DNA from: Anaerolineae bacterium CG2_30_64_16
GTDB taxonomy: Bacteria; Chloroflexota; Anaerolineae; CG2-30-64-16
DNA length: 17,989 nt
Direction: 5' to 3'
Assembly (NCBI GenBank): GCA_001871755.1
Contig: MNXL01000016.1
Span: 1 to 17,989, forward strand
Position 1 is the stretch's first letter. Each line of letters begins with the position of its first letter. Shown here piece after piece: positions 5,442 through 13,025 of the stretch. The translations under genes and the position numbers were made by a program. The notes beneath the pieces were generated by a model, which was given only the letters and a program-made list of their open reading frames with translations, had not been told where the DNA came from and searched no databases.

Positions 5442-6470
5442 TTGAACCTCGTTGACCAACTCCTCGCCGGCCACCGCCGCGGCCTGGCTCGGGCCATCTC
5501 TCTGGTCGAAGATGACGGGCCGGAGGCGCATGCGCTGCTCGCCGCGCTCTACCCGCACACCGGCCGCGGCCACGTGGTGGGGGTCACCGGCGCACCCGGC
5601 ACTGGCAAGTCTACGCTGGTCAACGCGCTGGCGCGGGCCTACCGGGCGCAGGGCTTCACTGTGGGCATCATCGCGGTAGACCCGACCAGCCCCTTCTCCG
5701 GCGGCGCGCTGCTGGGAGACCGCGTGCGGATGCGCGACCTGGCCGGCGACCCGGGCGTGTTCATCCGCAGCATGGCCACGCGCGGCAGCCTGGGCGGGCT
5801 GGCGCGCGCCACCGCGGACGTGATCCTGGTCCTGGACGCGGCCGGGTTCGACCGCATTCTGGTGGAGACAGTGGGCGTGGGCCAGGCCGAGGTGGAGATC
5901 GCCAGTGCGGCGCACACCACCATCGTGGTCGAGGCGCCCGGCCTCGGCGACGAGGTGCAGGCGATCAAGGCCGGCGTGCTGGAGATCGCCGATCTGTTCG
6001 CCGTCAACAAAGCCGACCGAGAGGGCGCGGACCACGCAGTGCTGGCGTTGCAGATGATGCAGGGGTTGGCCCCCGCTGCCGCGCGGGGGCCGGCCCCCGT
6101 CGGTACCGGACATCATCGCCCCGAGCGTGGCCGTAGCGCGGGCCACGCGGAACCCGGCCCTCAGCCGGACGGCGCCTGGCTGCCGCCGATCACCAAGACG
6201 GTGGCGACCCGCGGCGAGGGGGTGGAGGTGCTCAGGGATTGGATCGAGCAGCACGCCGGCTACCTGCGCGAGACAGACCAACTGGCCCGGCGCGAGACGG
6301 CTCGCGCGGCGTCAGCGTTGAATCACATCCTGTGCGATCGGCTGATGGATGTTTTGCTGACCCACCTGCCGGAGGGACGGGTGACCGTCTTCGTGGAGAC
6401 GATTGCTCACCGCGATGTGGATCCCTACACCGCGGCGGCGCAATTACTATCTGAGGCGGGACTACAATAA
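5442..6470 (+). CDS. meaB: MeaB/ArgK-type P-loop GTPase (methylmalonyl-CoA mutase accessory protein)
   Basis: 342 residues from TTG 5442, chosen because LNLVDQLLAGHRRGLARAIS matches the usual MeaB N-terminus and TAGGGG at 5431-5436 is a ribosome site; an upstream in-frame ATG at 5406 lies inside the dead toxin. The G1 P-loop GAPGTGKST is at residues 50-58, the switch region DPTSPFSGGALLGDRVRM at 80-97, DRILVETVGVGQAE at 137-150, and the G4 motif NKAD at 189-192. MeaB uses GTP to gate cobalamin delivery to and protection of methylmalonyl-CoA mutase or its relatives (G3E/SIMIBI class). No mutase gene is in the window. Residues about 209-244 form an unusual Pro/Gly/Arg-rich insertion absent from typical members. 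The rest, including the C-terminal helix region, is normal. Confidence 0.9.
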   Translation: MNLVDQLLAGHRRGLARAISLVEDDGPEAHALLAALYPHTGRGHVVGVTGAPGTGKSTLVNALARAYRAQGFTVGIIAVDPTSPFSGGALLGDRVRMRDLAGDPGVFIRSMATRGSLGGLARATADVILVLDAAGFDRILVETVGVGQAEVEIASAAHTTIVVEAPGLGDEVQAIKAGVLEIADLFAVNKADREGADHAVLALQMMQGLAPAAARGPAPVGTGHHRPERGRSAGHAEPGPQPDGAWLPPITKTVATRGEGVEVLRDWIEQHAGYLRETDQLARRETARAASALNHILCDRLMDVLLTHLPEGRVTVFVETIAHRDVDPYTAAAQLLSEAGLQ

Positions 6471-6513
6471 AGGAGTTACGCGCGTCGCTTCGCAGAGACC
6501 GCGACAGCGTTGT

Positions 6514-7560
6514 ATGAAAGCAATACTCATTCAGAATCCGGCCGCGGGTCAGAGGACGCACGCCGCCGATCTGAGTCATGCGATGAAGTACCTCGCCGAT
6601 CATGAGTGGGACGTGATCGGAGTGGAACAGACGCACGGCCGCGGTGATGCTACGACTTATGCGCGCAAAGCGGTCGTCGAAGGCTACGACGCGGTGTTTG
6701 TGCTCGGCGGGGACGGCACAATTGCGCAGACCGTGGACGGGTTGGTGGGTAGCGACACGGCGCTGGCGGTGCTGCCCGGCGGGACAGGCAATGTCTTCGC
6801 CCGCCAGTTGAACCTGCCGGTGCCAGGCGGATTGCACCCGCGGCCGCTCCTGGAGTCGGTCCGCCTGATCCTGGAAGGCAGCCCGCGCCTGGTGGATGTG
6901 GGGCGGATCATGCCGTATGGTGGCAACGGGCCGGAGCGTCATTTCCTGTGTTGGGGCGGAGTGGGGTTCGATGCGCAAGTCAACCGGGCCGTGTCCGAGG
7001 ATCGGGCGCGTAAGAAACGACTCGGGCTGGGGGCGTTTTGGATTGCGGGGTTTCTCAGCCTGCGCGATTTTGCAGGAACCTCGGCGGTGGTGCGCGTGGA
7101 TGGCCGCCGGATCAGCCGGCGCATGATCATGCTGGTGGCCAACAACATCCAGCTCTACGGCGTCATCTTCCGGATGGCTTCCAGCGCGGTCCTGGACGAC
7201 GGGTGGCTGGACCTGTATTGTTTCCAGGGCACAGGCGCGGGGCGAACTTTGTTACATGCCCTCCGTCTGTTCCTGAACCGGCACATCCAGGATCCCCAGG
7301 TGGACATCTACCGGGCCCGGCACGTCGAAGTGACCACCTATCGGCCGCTGCCCGTTCACGTGGACGGCGAGTATATCGGCTACACGCCGGTGATGATCGA
7401 TGTCATCCCGCGGGCGCTCAAGCTGATGGTACCCCGTTGTGCGCCGCCCAGCCTGTTTGTGGATGGCAGCGATCTGTTTCCCGAGACGACGTGGGAGTGG
7501 GTGGTTCGGCTTGCCAAAGATGCGCAAGAGGCAATCAAAGAGAGGAGTGGTCTGGCATGA
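6514..7560 (+). CDS. YegS/diacylglycerol-kinase-like lipid kinase
   Basis: 348 residues. N-terminal catalytic domain of the DAGK/NAD-kinase-like fold: ILIQNPAAGQ at 4-13, the nucleotide-binding GGDGT at 65-69 in VFVLGGDGTIAQTVDGLV, and LPGGTGNVFARQL at 87-99. The C-terminal beta-sandwich contains RHFLCWGGVGFDAQV, DDGWLDLYCF and the family strand PVHVDGEYIGYTPVMIDVIP. Such enzymes phosphorylate diacylglycerol or related lipids at the membrane. ATG 6514 begins the conserved strand. An AAGGAG at 6470-6475 is 38 bases upstream, too far to serve it, so translation signals are weak. Its stop overlaps the ATG of the antiporter gene (ATGA), indicating an operon. Confidence 0.88.
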   Translation: MKAILIQNPAAGQRTHAADLSHAMKYLADHEWDVIGVEQTHGRGDATTYARKAVVEGYDAVFVLGGDGTIAQTVDGLVGSDTALAVLPGGTGNVFARQLNLPVPGGLHPRPLLESVRLILEGSPRLVDVGRIMPYGGNGPERHFLCWGGVGFDAQVNRAVSEDRARKKRLGLGAFWIAGFLSLRDFAGTSAVVRVDGRRISRRMIMLVANNIQLYGVIFRMASSAVLDDGWLDLYCFQGTGAGRTLLHALRLFLNRHIQDPQVDIYRARHVEVTTYRPLPVHVDGEYIGYTPVMIDVIPRALKLMVPRCAPPSLFVDGSDLFPETTWEWVVRLAKDAQEAIKERSGLA

Positions 7561-8609
7561 AATACCTCAGCATCCTGTTGATCTTCGCTCCCGTCGCGAT
7601 CATCGGGCGTTTTCTGGGTTGGCCGCCGACGTTGCTGTTCATCTCCTCCGCGCTGGCGGTGATCCCGGCCGCGGGCATCCTGGGCCAGGCCACTGAGGAG
7701 TTGGCGGTGCACACCGGTCCGCGGCTGGGCGGGCTGATGAACGCCACGCTGGGCAACGCCGCGGAGCTGATCATCACGATCTTCGCCATCCGCGCCGGCC
7801 TGCTGGAGCTGGTCAAAGCGTCCATCACCGGCTCGATCCTGGGCAACGTGTTGCTGGTCATGGGATTGAGCGTGCTGGTTGGCGGCATCAAGCACGGGGA
7901 GCAGCGGTTTGACCATACCCAGGCCGGCGTCAACGCCACCCAACTGTTGCTGGCGGTCATGGCGCTGGCGATCCCGTCTCTGTTCTTCTTCGCCCACATC
8001 GAAACTGAAGGGCCGGTGGAGTGGCTGAGCCTGGGCGCCGCGGTCACCATGCTGGTGATCTATGTGCTGGGACTGATCTTTGCGTTCCGGCAGGCCAACC
8101 CGGAACCGGCGCTGGCGCACGCCACGCAAGAGGCGCATCACGGCGGATGGCCCTTGCGCCGGACCATCGTGCTCCTCCTGGCCTCGACCGCCCTGATCGC
8201 CTGGCTGAGCGAGATCCTGGTGGGCGCGGTGGAGCACACCGTGGCCGTCCTGGGCGTTTCCGAGTTCTTCATCGGCATTATCGTGGTGCCGCTGGTGGGC
8301 AACGTGGCCGAGCACGTGGTGGCCGTGCAGACCGCGTGGAAGAACAAGATGGAATTGAGCATGGCCGTCTCGTTAGGTTCCAGCCTGCAGATCGCGCTCT
8401 TTGTCGCGCCGGTGCTGGTGTTCCTCAGCCTGCTGATCGGGCATCCGCTGACGCTGGTCTTCAACCAGTTCGAGATCGTCGCCCTGTTCGCTGGCTGCCT
8501 GATCGGGGCGCTGGTCTTCGAAGACGGCCGGACCAACTGGCTGGAGGGCGCGCAACTGCTGGGGGTGTATGTGATTTTGGGGTTGGCGTTCTTCTTCCTC
8601 CGGGTGTAG
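7557..8609 (+). CDS. cax: Ca2+/H+ antiporter of the CaCA/Cax family
   Basis: 350 residues, about eleven hydrophobic segments in two homologous halves. The two halves carry the Cax signature repeats, GNAAELIITIFAIR in the first half and GNVAEHVVAVQTAWKNKMEL in the second, whose acidic residues carry Ca2+ and H+ across the membrane. An acidic or histidine-bearing central loop (ATQEAHHGG) separates the halves. It would export cytosolic calcium using the proton gradient. The start overlaps the kinase stop by ATGA, with GAGGAG at 7541-7546 upstream. Length and motifs are normal for bacterial CaxA/Cax proteins. Confidence 0.92.
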   Translation: MKYLSILLIFAPVAIIGRFLGWPPTLLFISSALAVIPAAGILGQATEELAVHTGPRLGGLMNATLGNAAELIITIFAIRAGLLELVKASITGSILGNVLLVMGLSVLVGGIKHGEQRFDHTQAGVNATQLLLAVMALAIPSLFFFAHIETEGPVEWLSLGAAVTMLVIYVLGLIFAFRQANPEPALAHATQEAHHGGWPLRRTIVLLLASTALIAWLSEILVGAVEHTVAVLGVSEFFIGIIVVPLVGNVAEHVVAVQTAWKNKMELSMAVSLGSSLQIALFVAPVLVFLSLLIGHPLTLVFNQFEIVALFAGCLIGALVFEDGRTNWLEGAQLLGVYVILGLAFFFLRV

Positions 8610-8612
8610 AAT
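8583..8612 (+). promoter_or_regulatory. Candidate promoter for the third antitoxin/toxin pair
   Basis: TTGGCG at 8583-8588 and TAGAAT at 8607-8612 with an 18-base spacer, overlapping the end and stop codon of the antiporter gene. It precedes the antitoxin ATG by about 45 bases, the same geometry as the other TA promoters here. Weaker than those at 2132 and 3091. Confidence 0.45.
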
Positions 8613-8656
8613 GCGGTTGCCGGAATGAGAACGCTACCAGATGAGGAGGAACTGGC

Positions 8657-8968
8657 ATGACTGTTCAAGCTCCTACCAATGAAGATCTGTTAGTGCGTGA
8701 AATTCGCCAGATGCCGAGGGAGTACTGGCCCAACCTGCTTCAACTCAGACAGTTCCAGAAAAATACTTATCCCGAAACCCCCCTGCAATCCCCAGGGAAA
8801 CCGGCGATTTTGGGACATTTATTTTTCTGGAACGGCCTCATCCGCCTGTTTCGCGAGAGCGTGACGTTGAAACCGGCCGAGCCGAGCTTCCGCCAGGGAT
8901 GGCAGAAAGTCATGACGGGACAAACCCGCCCGGTTTCCGAATTGTGGGAAGGCATCGATGCCGAATAA
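8657..8968 (+). CDS. Antitoxin-like protein carrying an in-frame inverted-repeat insertion
   Basis: 103 residues; strong ribosome site GAGGAGGA at 8643-8650 before ATG 8657. The ends look like a short antitoxin: EDLLVREIRQMPREYWPNLL at the N-terminus and PSFRQGWQKVMTGQTRPVSE followed by LWEGIDAE at the C-terminus, a tail common in small Chloroflexota antitoxins. The middle (QKNTYPETPLQSPGKPAILG, then HLFFW) is encoded by the inverted-repeat element at 8752-8833 and is probably foreign. It overlaps the toxin gene by 11 bases. Whether it still folds is unknown; the partner toxin is truncated, so the pair is probably inactive. Confidence 0.65.
   Translation: MTVQAPTNEDLLVREIRQMPREYWPNLLQLRQFQKNTYPETPLQSPGKPAILGHLFFWNGLIRLFRESVTLKPAEPSFRQGWQKVMTGQTRPVSELWEGIDAE
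8752..8833. mobile_element. MITE-like element 3 inside the antitoxin gene
   Basis: An 82-base segment with perfect 14-base ends GTTCCAGAAAAATA (8752-8765) and TATTTTTCTGGAAC (8820-8833). Pairing continues imperfectly inward: TCCCGAAA on the left against TTTTGGGA on the right. It keeps the antitoxin reading frame open. The flanking codons on both sides resemble each other (LLQLRQF before, LIRLFR after), but no exact direct duplication is visible. Confidence 0.65.
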
Positions 8969-9155
8969 GCCACCCCCGGTGCAAGTTGAGTTCGCGCCGG
9001 AGTTCAAGCAAAACCTGCGCGCCCTGGCCAAGAAGTATCGCCACATCCGGTCGGATGTTCAACCTGTCATCGAACAGATCGTACAAGGTGCATGGGTTAC
9101 TGAGATGGAGAGCGTCCCGAGGCTTTGGCAGGATGAACACGGCCCTGTGTTATAA
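8958..9155 (+). pseudogene. RelE-family toxin, 3'-truncated
   Basis: It starts at ATG 8958, overlapping the antitoxin stop. The first 40 residues are typical of RelE-type toxins: VQVEFAPEFKQNLRALAKKY, then RHIRSDVQPVIEQI. After about codon 42 the sequence (VQGAWVTEMESVPRLWQ...) no longer resembles the family, and the frame ends at 65 residues where about 100-110 are expected. The catalytic and C-terminal strands are therefore missing. The break point near 9080 is about 100 bases before the restriction endonuclease gene. Acquisition of the restriction-modification pair probably removed the rest of the toxin. Confidence 0.72.
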
Positions 9156-9156
9156 T
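9148..9156 (+). promoter_or_regulatory. Extended -10 promoter of the restriction-modification pair
   Basis: TGTTATAAT at 9148-9156 is a perfect extended -10. No good -35 stands 16-18 bases upstream (TTGGCA at 9125-9130 is 20 bases away). Transcription would begin near 9163, leaving a leader of about 15 bases that still contains the AAGGTGA ribosome site. Confidence 0.6.
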
Positions 9157-9177
9157 GAAGCGGACAAGGTGACACCG

Positions 9178-10572
9178 ATGAAGAAGAGCGAAATCCCATT
9201 TGGCGCGCAGTTCAGTCCAAACCAGGTGGATCTATCGCGACTGCTCCAGATCATTCACGATGAAGCGGGCAACCGAGGTAAGATCGCGGAGATCATTCGT
9301 GATGAGTTCTTCGCGACGCATGCGGAAACTCAGCGTTTGAAGTTGGCTGATAATACAATCTTGGCCCTTCGCGCATATGAGCTTCTTGATGAAGATGGTG
9401 CAACCCCATCTGCTCTGGCCAGTGATTTGTTGGAACTGGCCGGCACTCTGGAGATGTATGAAGCGTTTGCCAAGCATATCCTGATCAACCTTCGCGGGAT
9501 TTCGTTTGTGGAGACGGTGGAGATTATGCAAGCAGCGGGGGAGGAGATCAACCTTCATTCACTCCGCAAACGTCTTGAAAGCCGAGGGTTGCATGTCCCA
9601 CGTGGAGCGGTACACCTCAGCAGTCTGCGTTTGTGGCTGGCGCAGGCTGGCGTTTTTGATGTCGACGCCAAGCGAGGAGCCAGACTTTACGAAGTCGATC
9701 AAGCACGTCTAAAGCAAGTGCTCGGTATGGATGTGGATGCTATCTCCTCACTAAGTCAGCTTACCGCCGCACAGCGCGCTTTTCTACGTGCGCTTGCTTG
9801 CATACCAGAAACTGGCACAGTGGTAGCGAACAAAGTAGCTGACTTGGCCACTACACTCTACGGTGCGGAGTATAACCACAAGGATTTGCCCAAGTCAATC
9901 CTTTTCCCCTTGCGAGACTTAGGTTATGTTGAGCTGACAAAGTCAACGACCGGACGCGGGGCAAAACCATATGAGGTGTCGCGTACTCCGAAATTCGCCC
10001 AAGAGATATCGAATCCGGTACTTACATCTGCGGCCCAGCAGGCCAGGCTAGTTCCGCGGGAATTTTTTGAGCAGCCGCTGACACAGATACTCTTAGATTT
10101 GGGGTCGACCGACAAACATGTCAAAGGTCGAGCGCTTGAGTTTCTTACCATTTACTTTACGCGTTTGCTTGATCTGGATTTCAAGGGTTGGCGCACACGA
10201 AGCGTGGATACGGGCGGCGCCGAAGTAGATGTGATCGTTGAGGGGGCACGATTCATCTTTAGCCGCTGGCAGATTCAAGCCAAGAACACGTCATCTGTGC
10301 GCCTGGGGGATGTGGCTAAAGAAGTGGGTTTGGCCCTGACATTCATCTATTCCAACGTGGTCATGATTGTCACCACAGGGAATTTTACACAGGATGCCCA
10401 CAGTTATGCCAATCACGTTATGAAGACTTCCAGTCTCAATGTGATTCTCATCGGTGGGGCAGAACTGAAGCGTATTGGCCAAGATCCGACGGAGGTTGCG
10501 ACCATTCTGAATGACAAAGCGGAGCGGGCAATGAGAATCAAGGAGCGCTCGGACTATTTTGTAGCACAGTAA
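9178..10572 (+). CDS. Restriction endonuclease with C-terminal Mrr-like PD-(D/E)XK domain
   Basis: 464 residues from ATG 9178, with AAGGTGA at 9166-9172 upstream. Residues about 310-440 match the Mrr-type nuclease fold: helix VKGRALEFLTIYF with E321, GGAEVDVIVE with D351, WQIQAKN with Q367 and K369 (the Q-x-K form of the catalytic motif), then VTTGNFTQDAHSYANHV and VILIGGAELKRI. Mg2+-dependent phosphodiester cleavage is expected. Residues 1-300 are less familiar: a helical N-terminal region, and around 195-275 a possible winged-helix (AAQRAFLRALACIPETGTV ... LRDLGYVEL) that could read the DNA target. The methyltransferase gene starts 15 bases downstream, so this is a two-gene restriction-modification unit. 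Base composition is clearly more AT-rich than the flanking genes, suggesting transfer. Confidence 0.82.
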   Translation: MKKSEIPFGAQFSPNQVDLSRLLQIIHDEAGNRGKIAEIIRDEFFATHAETQRLKLADNTILALRAYELLDEDGATPSALASDLLELAGTLEMYEAFAKHILINLRGISFVETVEIMQAAGEEINLHSLRKRLESRGLHVPRGAVHLSSLRLWLAQAGVFDVDAKRGARLYEVDQARLKQVLGMDVDAISSLSQLTAAQRAFLRALACIPETGTVVANKVADLATTLYGAEYNHKDLPKSILFPLRDLGYVELTKSTTGRGAKPYEVSRTPKFAQEISNPVLTSAAQQARLVPREFFEQPLTQILLDLGSTDKHVKGRALEFLTIYFTRLLDLDFKGWRTRSVDTGGAEVDVIVEGARFIFSRWQIQAKNTSSVRLGDVAKEVGLALTFIYSNVVMIVTTGNFTQDAHSYANHVMKTSSLNVILIGGAELKRIGQDPTEVATILNDKAERAMRIKERSDYFVAQ

Positions 10573-10587
10573 CGAAGGGGAGGACCT

Positions 10588-11661
10588 GTGTCTTCAGTGT
10601 GTTTTGAGGAATCGCCGTTCTATGTAACTGAATATGGCGCAGCTTTTCTGGGTGACGCACTAGCGTATTTGCGGCAAATGGAGCGCAACTCAGTAGACTT
10701 GATCGTTACCTCGCCTCCGTTTGCGTTGAAACGCAAGAAAGAGTATGGTAACGTTGAAGCTAAAGACTATGTGACCTGGTTCGTGGATTTTGCGGTTGAA
10801 TTCAAGCGAGTTCTAAAGGATACGGGAAGCTTGGTCATAGATATTGGTGGTACATGGGTAAAGGGTCAGCCAACTCGGTCTTTATATCACTTTGAATTAG
10901 TCATTGTTTTGTGCAAAACACTGGGGTTTCATCTTGCCCAGGAGTTCTACTGGTATAATCCTTCCAAACTGCCTTCACCTGCCGAGTGGGTCACTGTGCG
11001 TCGAGAACGCGTCAAAGATGCAGTGGATCCAATCTGGTGGTTATCGAAGACGGCACATCCTAAGGCAAGCAACAGACATGTTTTGAAGCCTTATAGTGAT
11101 TCAATGAAGAAGCTCCTCAAGAATGGCTACAAAGCCCAGATGCGACCCTCGGGACACGATATCTCTGACAATTTCTCGAAAGACAACCAAGGAGCGATAC
11201 CCCCCAATCTTCTGAGTTTAGCCAATACAGATTCGAACAGCACCTATCTGCGAGAATGCCGCCAACGGGGTGTCAAGCCACACCCTGCAAGATTTCCGCA
11301 TGGGTTACCTGAGTTCTTCATTAAGTTCCTGACAGATCCTGGTGATTTAGTGGTTGATCCATTTGCGGGGAGTAACATCACAGGTGAAGTAGCTGAGCGG
11401 CTGCAGCGAAAATGGTTTGCCTTTGAGCTTGTCGAAGATTACCTGGAAGCATCAAAGTTTCGTTTTGCGGAGCTGTATGAGCAGTCATCGCTCTTCATGA
11501 TAAAACCGGAACGTGTAGTCTCTACCGCGGATGATGGAACCGAGAGTGGCGAGATTCATGACCGAATTCTGCAGCCGGCACTCCTTGAGTCCAAAACACA
11601 GTACCAAGATGTTCAACGCGATGAAGTCGAACAGCAGATACGCGAGAACGAGACCGCATAA
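10588..11661 (+). CDS. DNA methyltransferase (N4-cytosine or N6-adenine, D12/N6_N4 class) of the restriction-modification pair
   Basis: 357 residues from GTG 10588; GGGGAGGA at 10577-10584 sits 3 bases upstream, tight but the only good site. Motif IV is TSPPF at residues 41-45 and motif I (SAM binding) is VVDPFAGSNITGEVAERL at 255-272, followed by KWFAFELVEDY. The order IV then I marks a beta-class enzyme. TSPPF is more frequent in N4-cytosine than N6-adenine enzymes, so m4C is favoured but not proven. The middle (residues 130-235) would hold the target recognition region. It protects host DNA from the upstream endonuclease. Composition is AT-rich like its partner. No controller gene is present. 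Confidence 0.88.
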   Translation: MSSVCFEESPFYVTEYGAAFLGDALAYLRQMERNSVDLIVTSPPFALKRKKEYGNVEAKDYVTWFVDFAVEFKRVLKDTGSLVIDIGGTWVKGQPTRSLYHFELVIVLCKTLGFHLAQEFYWYNPSKLPSPAEWVTVRRERVKDAVDPIWWLSKTAHPKASNRHVLKPYSDSMKKLLKNGYKAQMRPSGHDISDNFSKDNQGAIPPNLLSLANTDSNSTYLRECRQRGVKPHPARFPHGLPEFFIKFLTDPGDLVVDPFAGSNITGEVAERLQRKWFAFELVEDYLEASKFRFAELYEQSSLFMIKPERVVSTADDGTESGEIHDRILQPALLESKTQYQDVQRDEVEQQIRENETA

Positions 11662-11687
11662 TCATCACGTTTCCCCAAAGGCAACCC

Positions 11688-12890
11688 ATGCCACCAGCAT
11701 CTATCTACACCGTTTCCCAGGTTACCGCCTACATCAAATCCCTTTTCGCGGAGGACCTGCTGTTGGCCGACGTGTGGCTGTCGGGCGAGGTGTCCGGCTT
11801 CACGCAGGCCAGCTCGGGCCACTGCTATTTCACCCTCAAGGACGGGGGCGCAGTACTGAAGGCGGTGATCTGGCGCACGCAGGCTGCGCGGATGGTCTTG
11901 CCGCGCAACGGCGACCAGGTGCTCGCCCACGGCTACATCTCGGTGTACGAGCAGGGCGGGACATACCAGCTCTATGTGAACCATCTGGAGCCGGCCGGTG
12001 TGGGCCGGCTGTGGTTGGAGTTCGAGCGGCTGAAGGCGCGGCTCGAGGCCGAGGGGTTATTCGACGAGGCGCGCAAGCGGCCGATCCCCGAGCGGCCGGC
12101 CCGGGTGGGGGTGGCGACGTCCCCCACCGCGGCCGCCCTGCGTGACATCCTGCGCACCCTGGCCGCCCGGTTCCCGCTGGTGGACGTGATTCTGGCGTCC
12201 ACGCCGGTGCAGGGGGATGCGGCCCCGGCCGGCATCGTGGCCGCGCTCGATGCTCTCAACCGCTGGTCGGCCGAGCGGGAGCCGCTGGACGCCATCATCG
12301 TCGCTCGCGGCGGCGGCTCCATCGAGGAGTTGTGGGCGTTCAACGACGAGCGCGTGGCCCGCGCCATCGCGACCTCGGCCGTGCCGGTGATCAGCGGCGT
12401 GGGGCACGAGACCGACTTCACCATCGCGGACTTCGCGGCCGACGTGCGGGCGCCGACCCCCACCGCCGCGGCGGCCGTCGCGACGCCCGACGCGCGGGAG
12501 CTGGTCGCGCGGGTGGCCGGGTTGGCGACCGCGGCGCGCGGCGGCATGACCAACCGCCTGGCGGCTGCGCGCATGGGTGTGGAGAATCTTACCCGTCGGC
12601 TGACGCGGCTCTCCCCGGCGTTGCGGCTGGCCGGCGACCGCCAACGCGTGGACGACCTGAGCCGCCGTGCCAGCCTGGCAATGGCCCACCGGCTGACCAG
12701 CATTCGCGCGCGCCTGGGCGGACAGCGGCTCCAACTGAGCGCGCTGGACCCGGCCCGCGTCCTGGCCCGGGGCTATGCCATCGTCAGCAAGCCCGACGCC
12801 ACGGTGGTCAGCTCGACGACCCAGGTGGCCGCCGGTGATCCCCTGCGCGTCCGCGTCGCCGACGGCGCGTTCGACGCTCAGGTTGTCTGA
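11688..12890 (+). CDS. xseA: Exodeoxyribonuclease VII large subunit
   Basis: 400 residues, normal length. The N-terminal OB-fold is clear: YTVSQVTAYIKSLF, LADVWLSGEVSGFTQASSGH and YFTLKDGGAVLKAVIWR. The central catalytic part includes RVGVATSPTAAALRDILRTL, IIVARGGGSIEELWAFNDE and VISGVGHETDFTIADFAAD, then RAPTPTAAAAVATPD. The C-terminal helical region ends DPARVLARGYAIVSKPD, as usual. With XseB it degrades single-stranded DNA from both ends to oligonucleotides in the cytoplasm. GC content is high again compared with the preceding restriction-modification pair. The small-subunit gene follows after a 135-base gap containing an 8-bp repeat array. Confidence 0.95.
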   Translation: MPPASIYTVSQVTAYIKSLFAEDLLLADVWLSGEVSGFTQASSGHCYFTLKDGGAVLKAVIWRTQAARMVLPRNGDQVLAHGYISVYEQGGTYQLYVNHLEPAGVGRLWLEFERLKARLEAEGLFDEARKRPIPERPARVGVATSPTAAALRDILRTLAARFPLVDVILASTPVQGDAAPAGIVAALDALNRWSAEREPLDAIIVARGGGSIEELWAFNDERVARAIATSAVPVISGVGHETDFTIADFAADVRAPTPTAAAAVATPDARELVARVAGLATAARGGMTNRLAAARMGVENLTRRLTRLSPALRLAGDRQRVDDLSRRASLAMAHRLTSIRARLGGQRLQLSALDPARVLARGYAIVSKPDATVVSSTTQVAAGDPLRVRVADGAFDAQVV

Positions 12891-12949
12891 CCAGCCAACT
12901 TATACTTGACACGGTGACACGGTGACGCATGTCCATCCCAGTCACCCGT

Positions 12950-13013
12950 CTACCAACCTACCAATCTACCAACCTACCAATCTACCAATCTACCAATCTA
13001 CCAATCTACCAAC
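12950..13013. repeat. 8-bp tandem microsatellite between xseA and xseB
   Basis: Eight consecutive units of CTACCAAT or CTACCAAC, beginning at 12950. Only the last base alternates. Just before it, GACACGGT is repeated twice at 12909-12924. The array ends 12 bases before the xseB ATG, so it lies in the 5' leader of that gene if the two are co-transcribed. Confidence 0.92.
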
Positions 13014-13025
13014 AACCGAGGCGCC

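Noticed and set aside
7380..8315. Long minus-strand reading frame opposite the Ca2+/H+ antiporter
   Set aside because: The + strand carries a clear membrane antiporter with conserved motifs; the opposite frame is His/Gln/Arg-rich, a typical shadow in GC-rich coding DNA.
12906..12934. TTGACA between xseA and xseB as a -35 box
   Set aside because: No acceptable -10 lies 16-18 bases downstream (ATGTCC at 17), and the sequence belongs to a short GACACGGT duplication.
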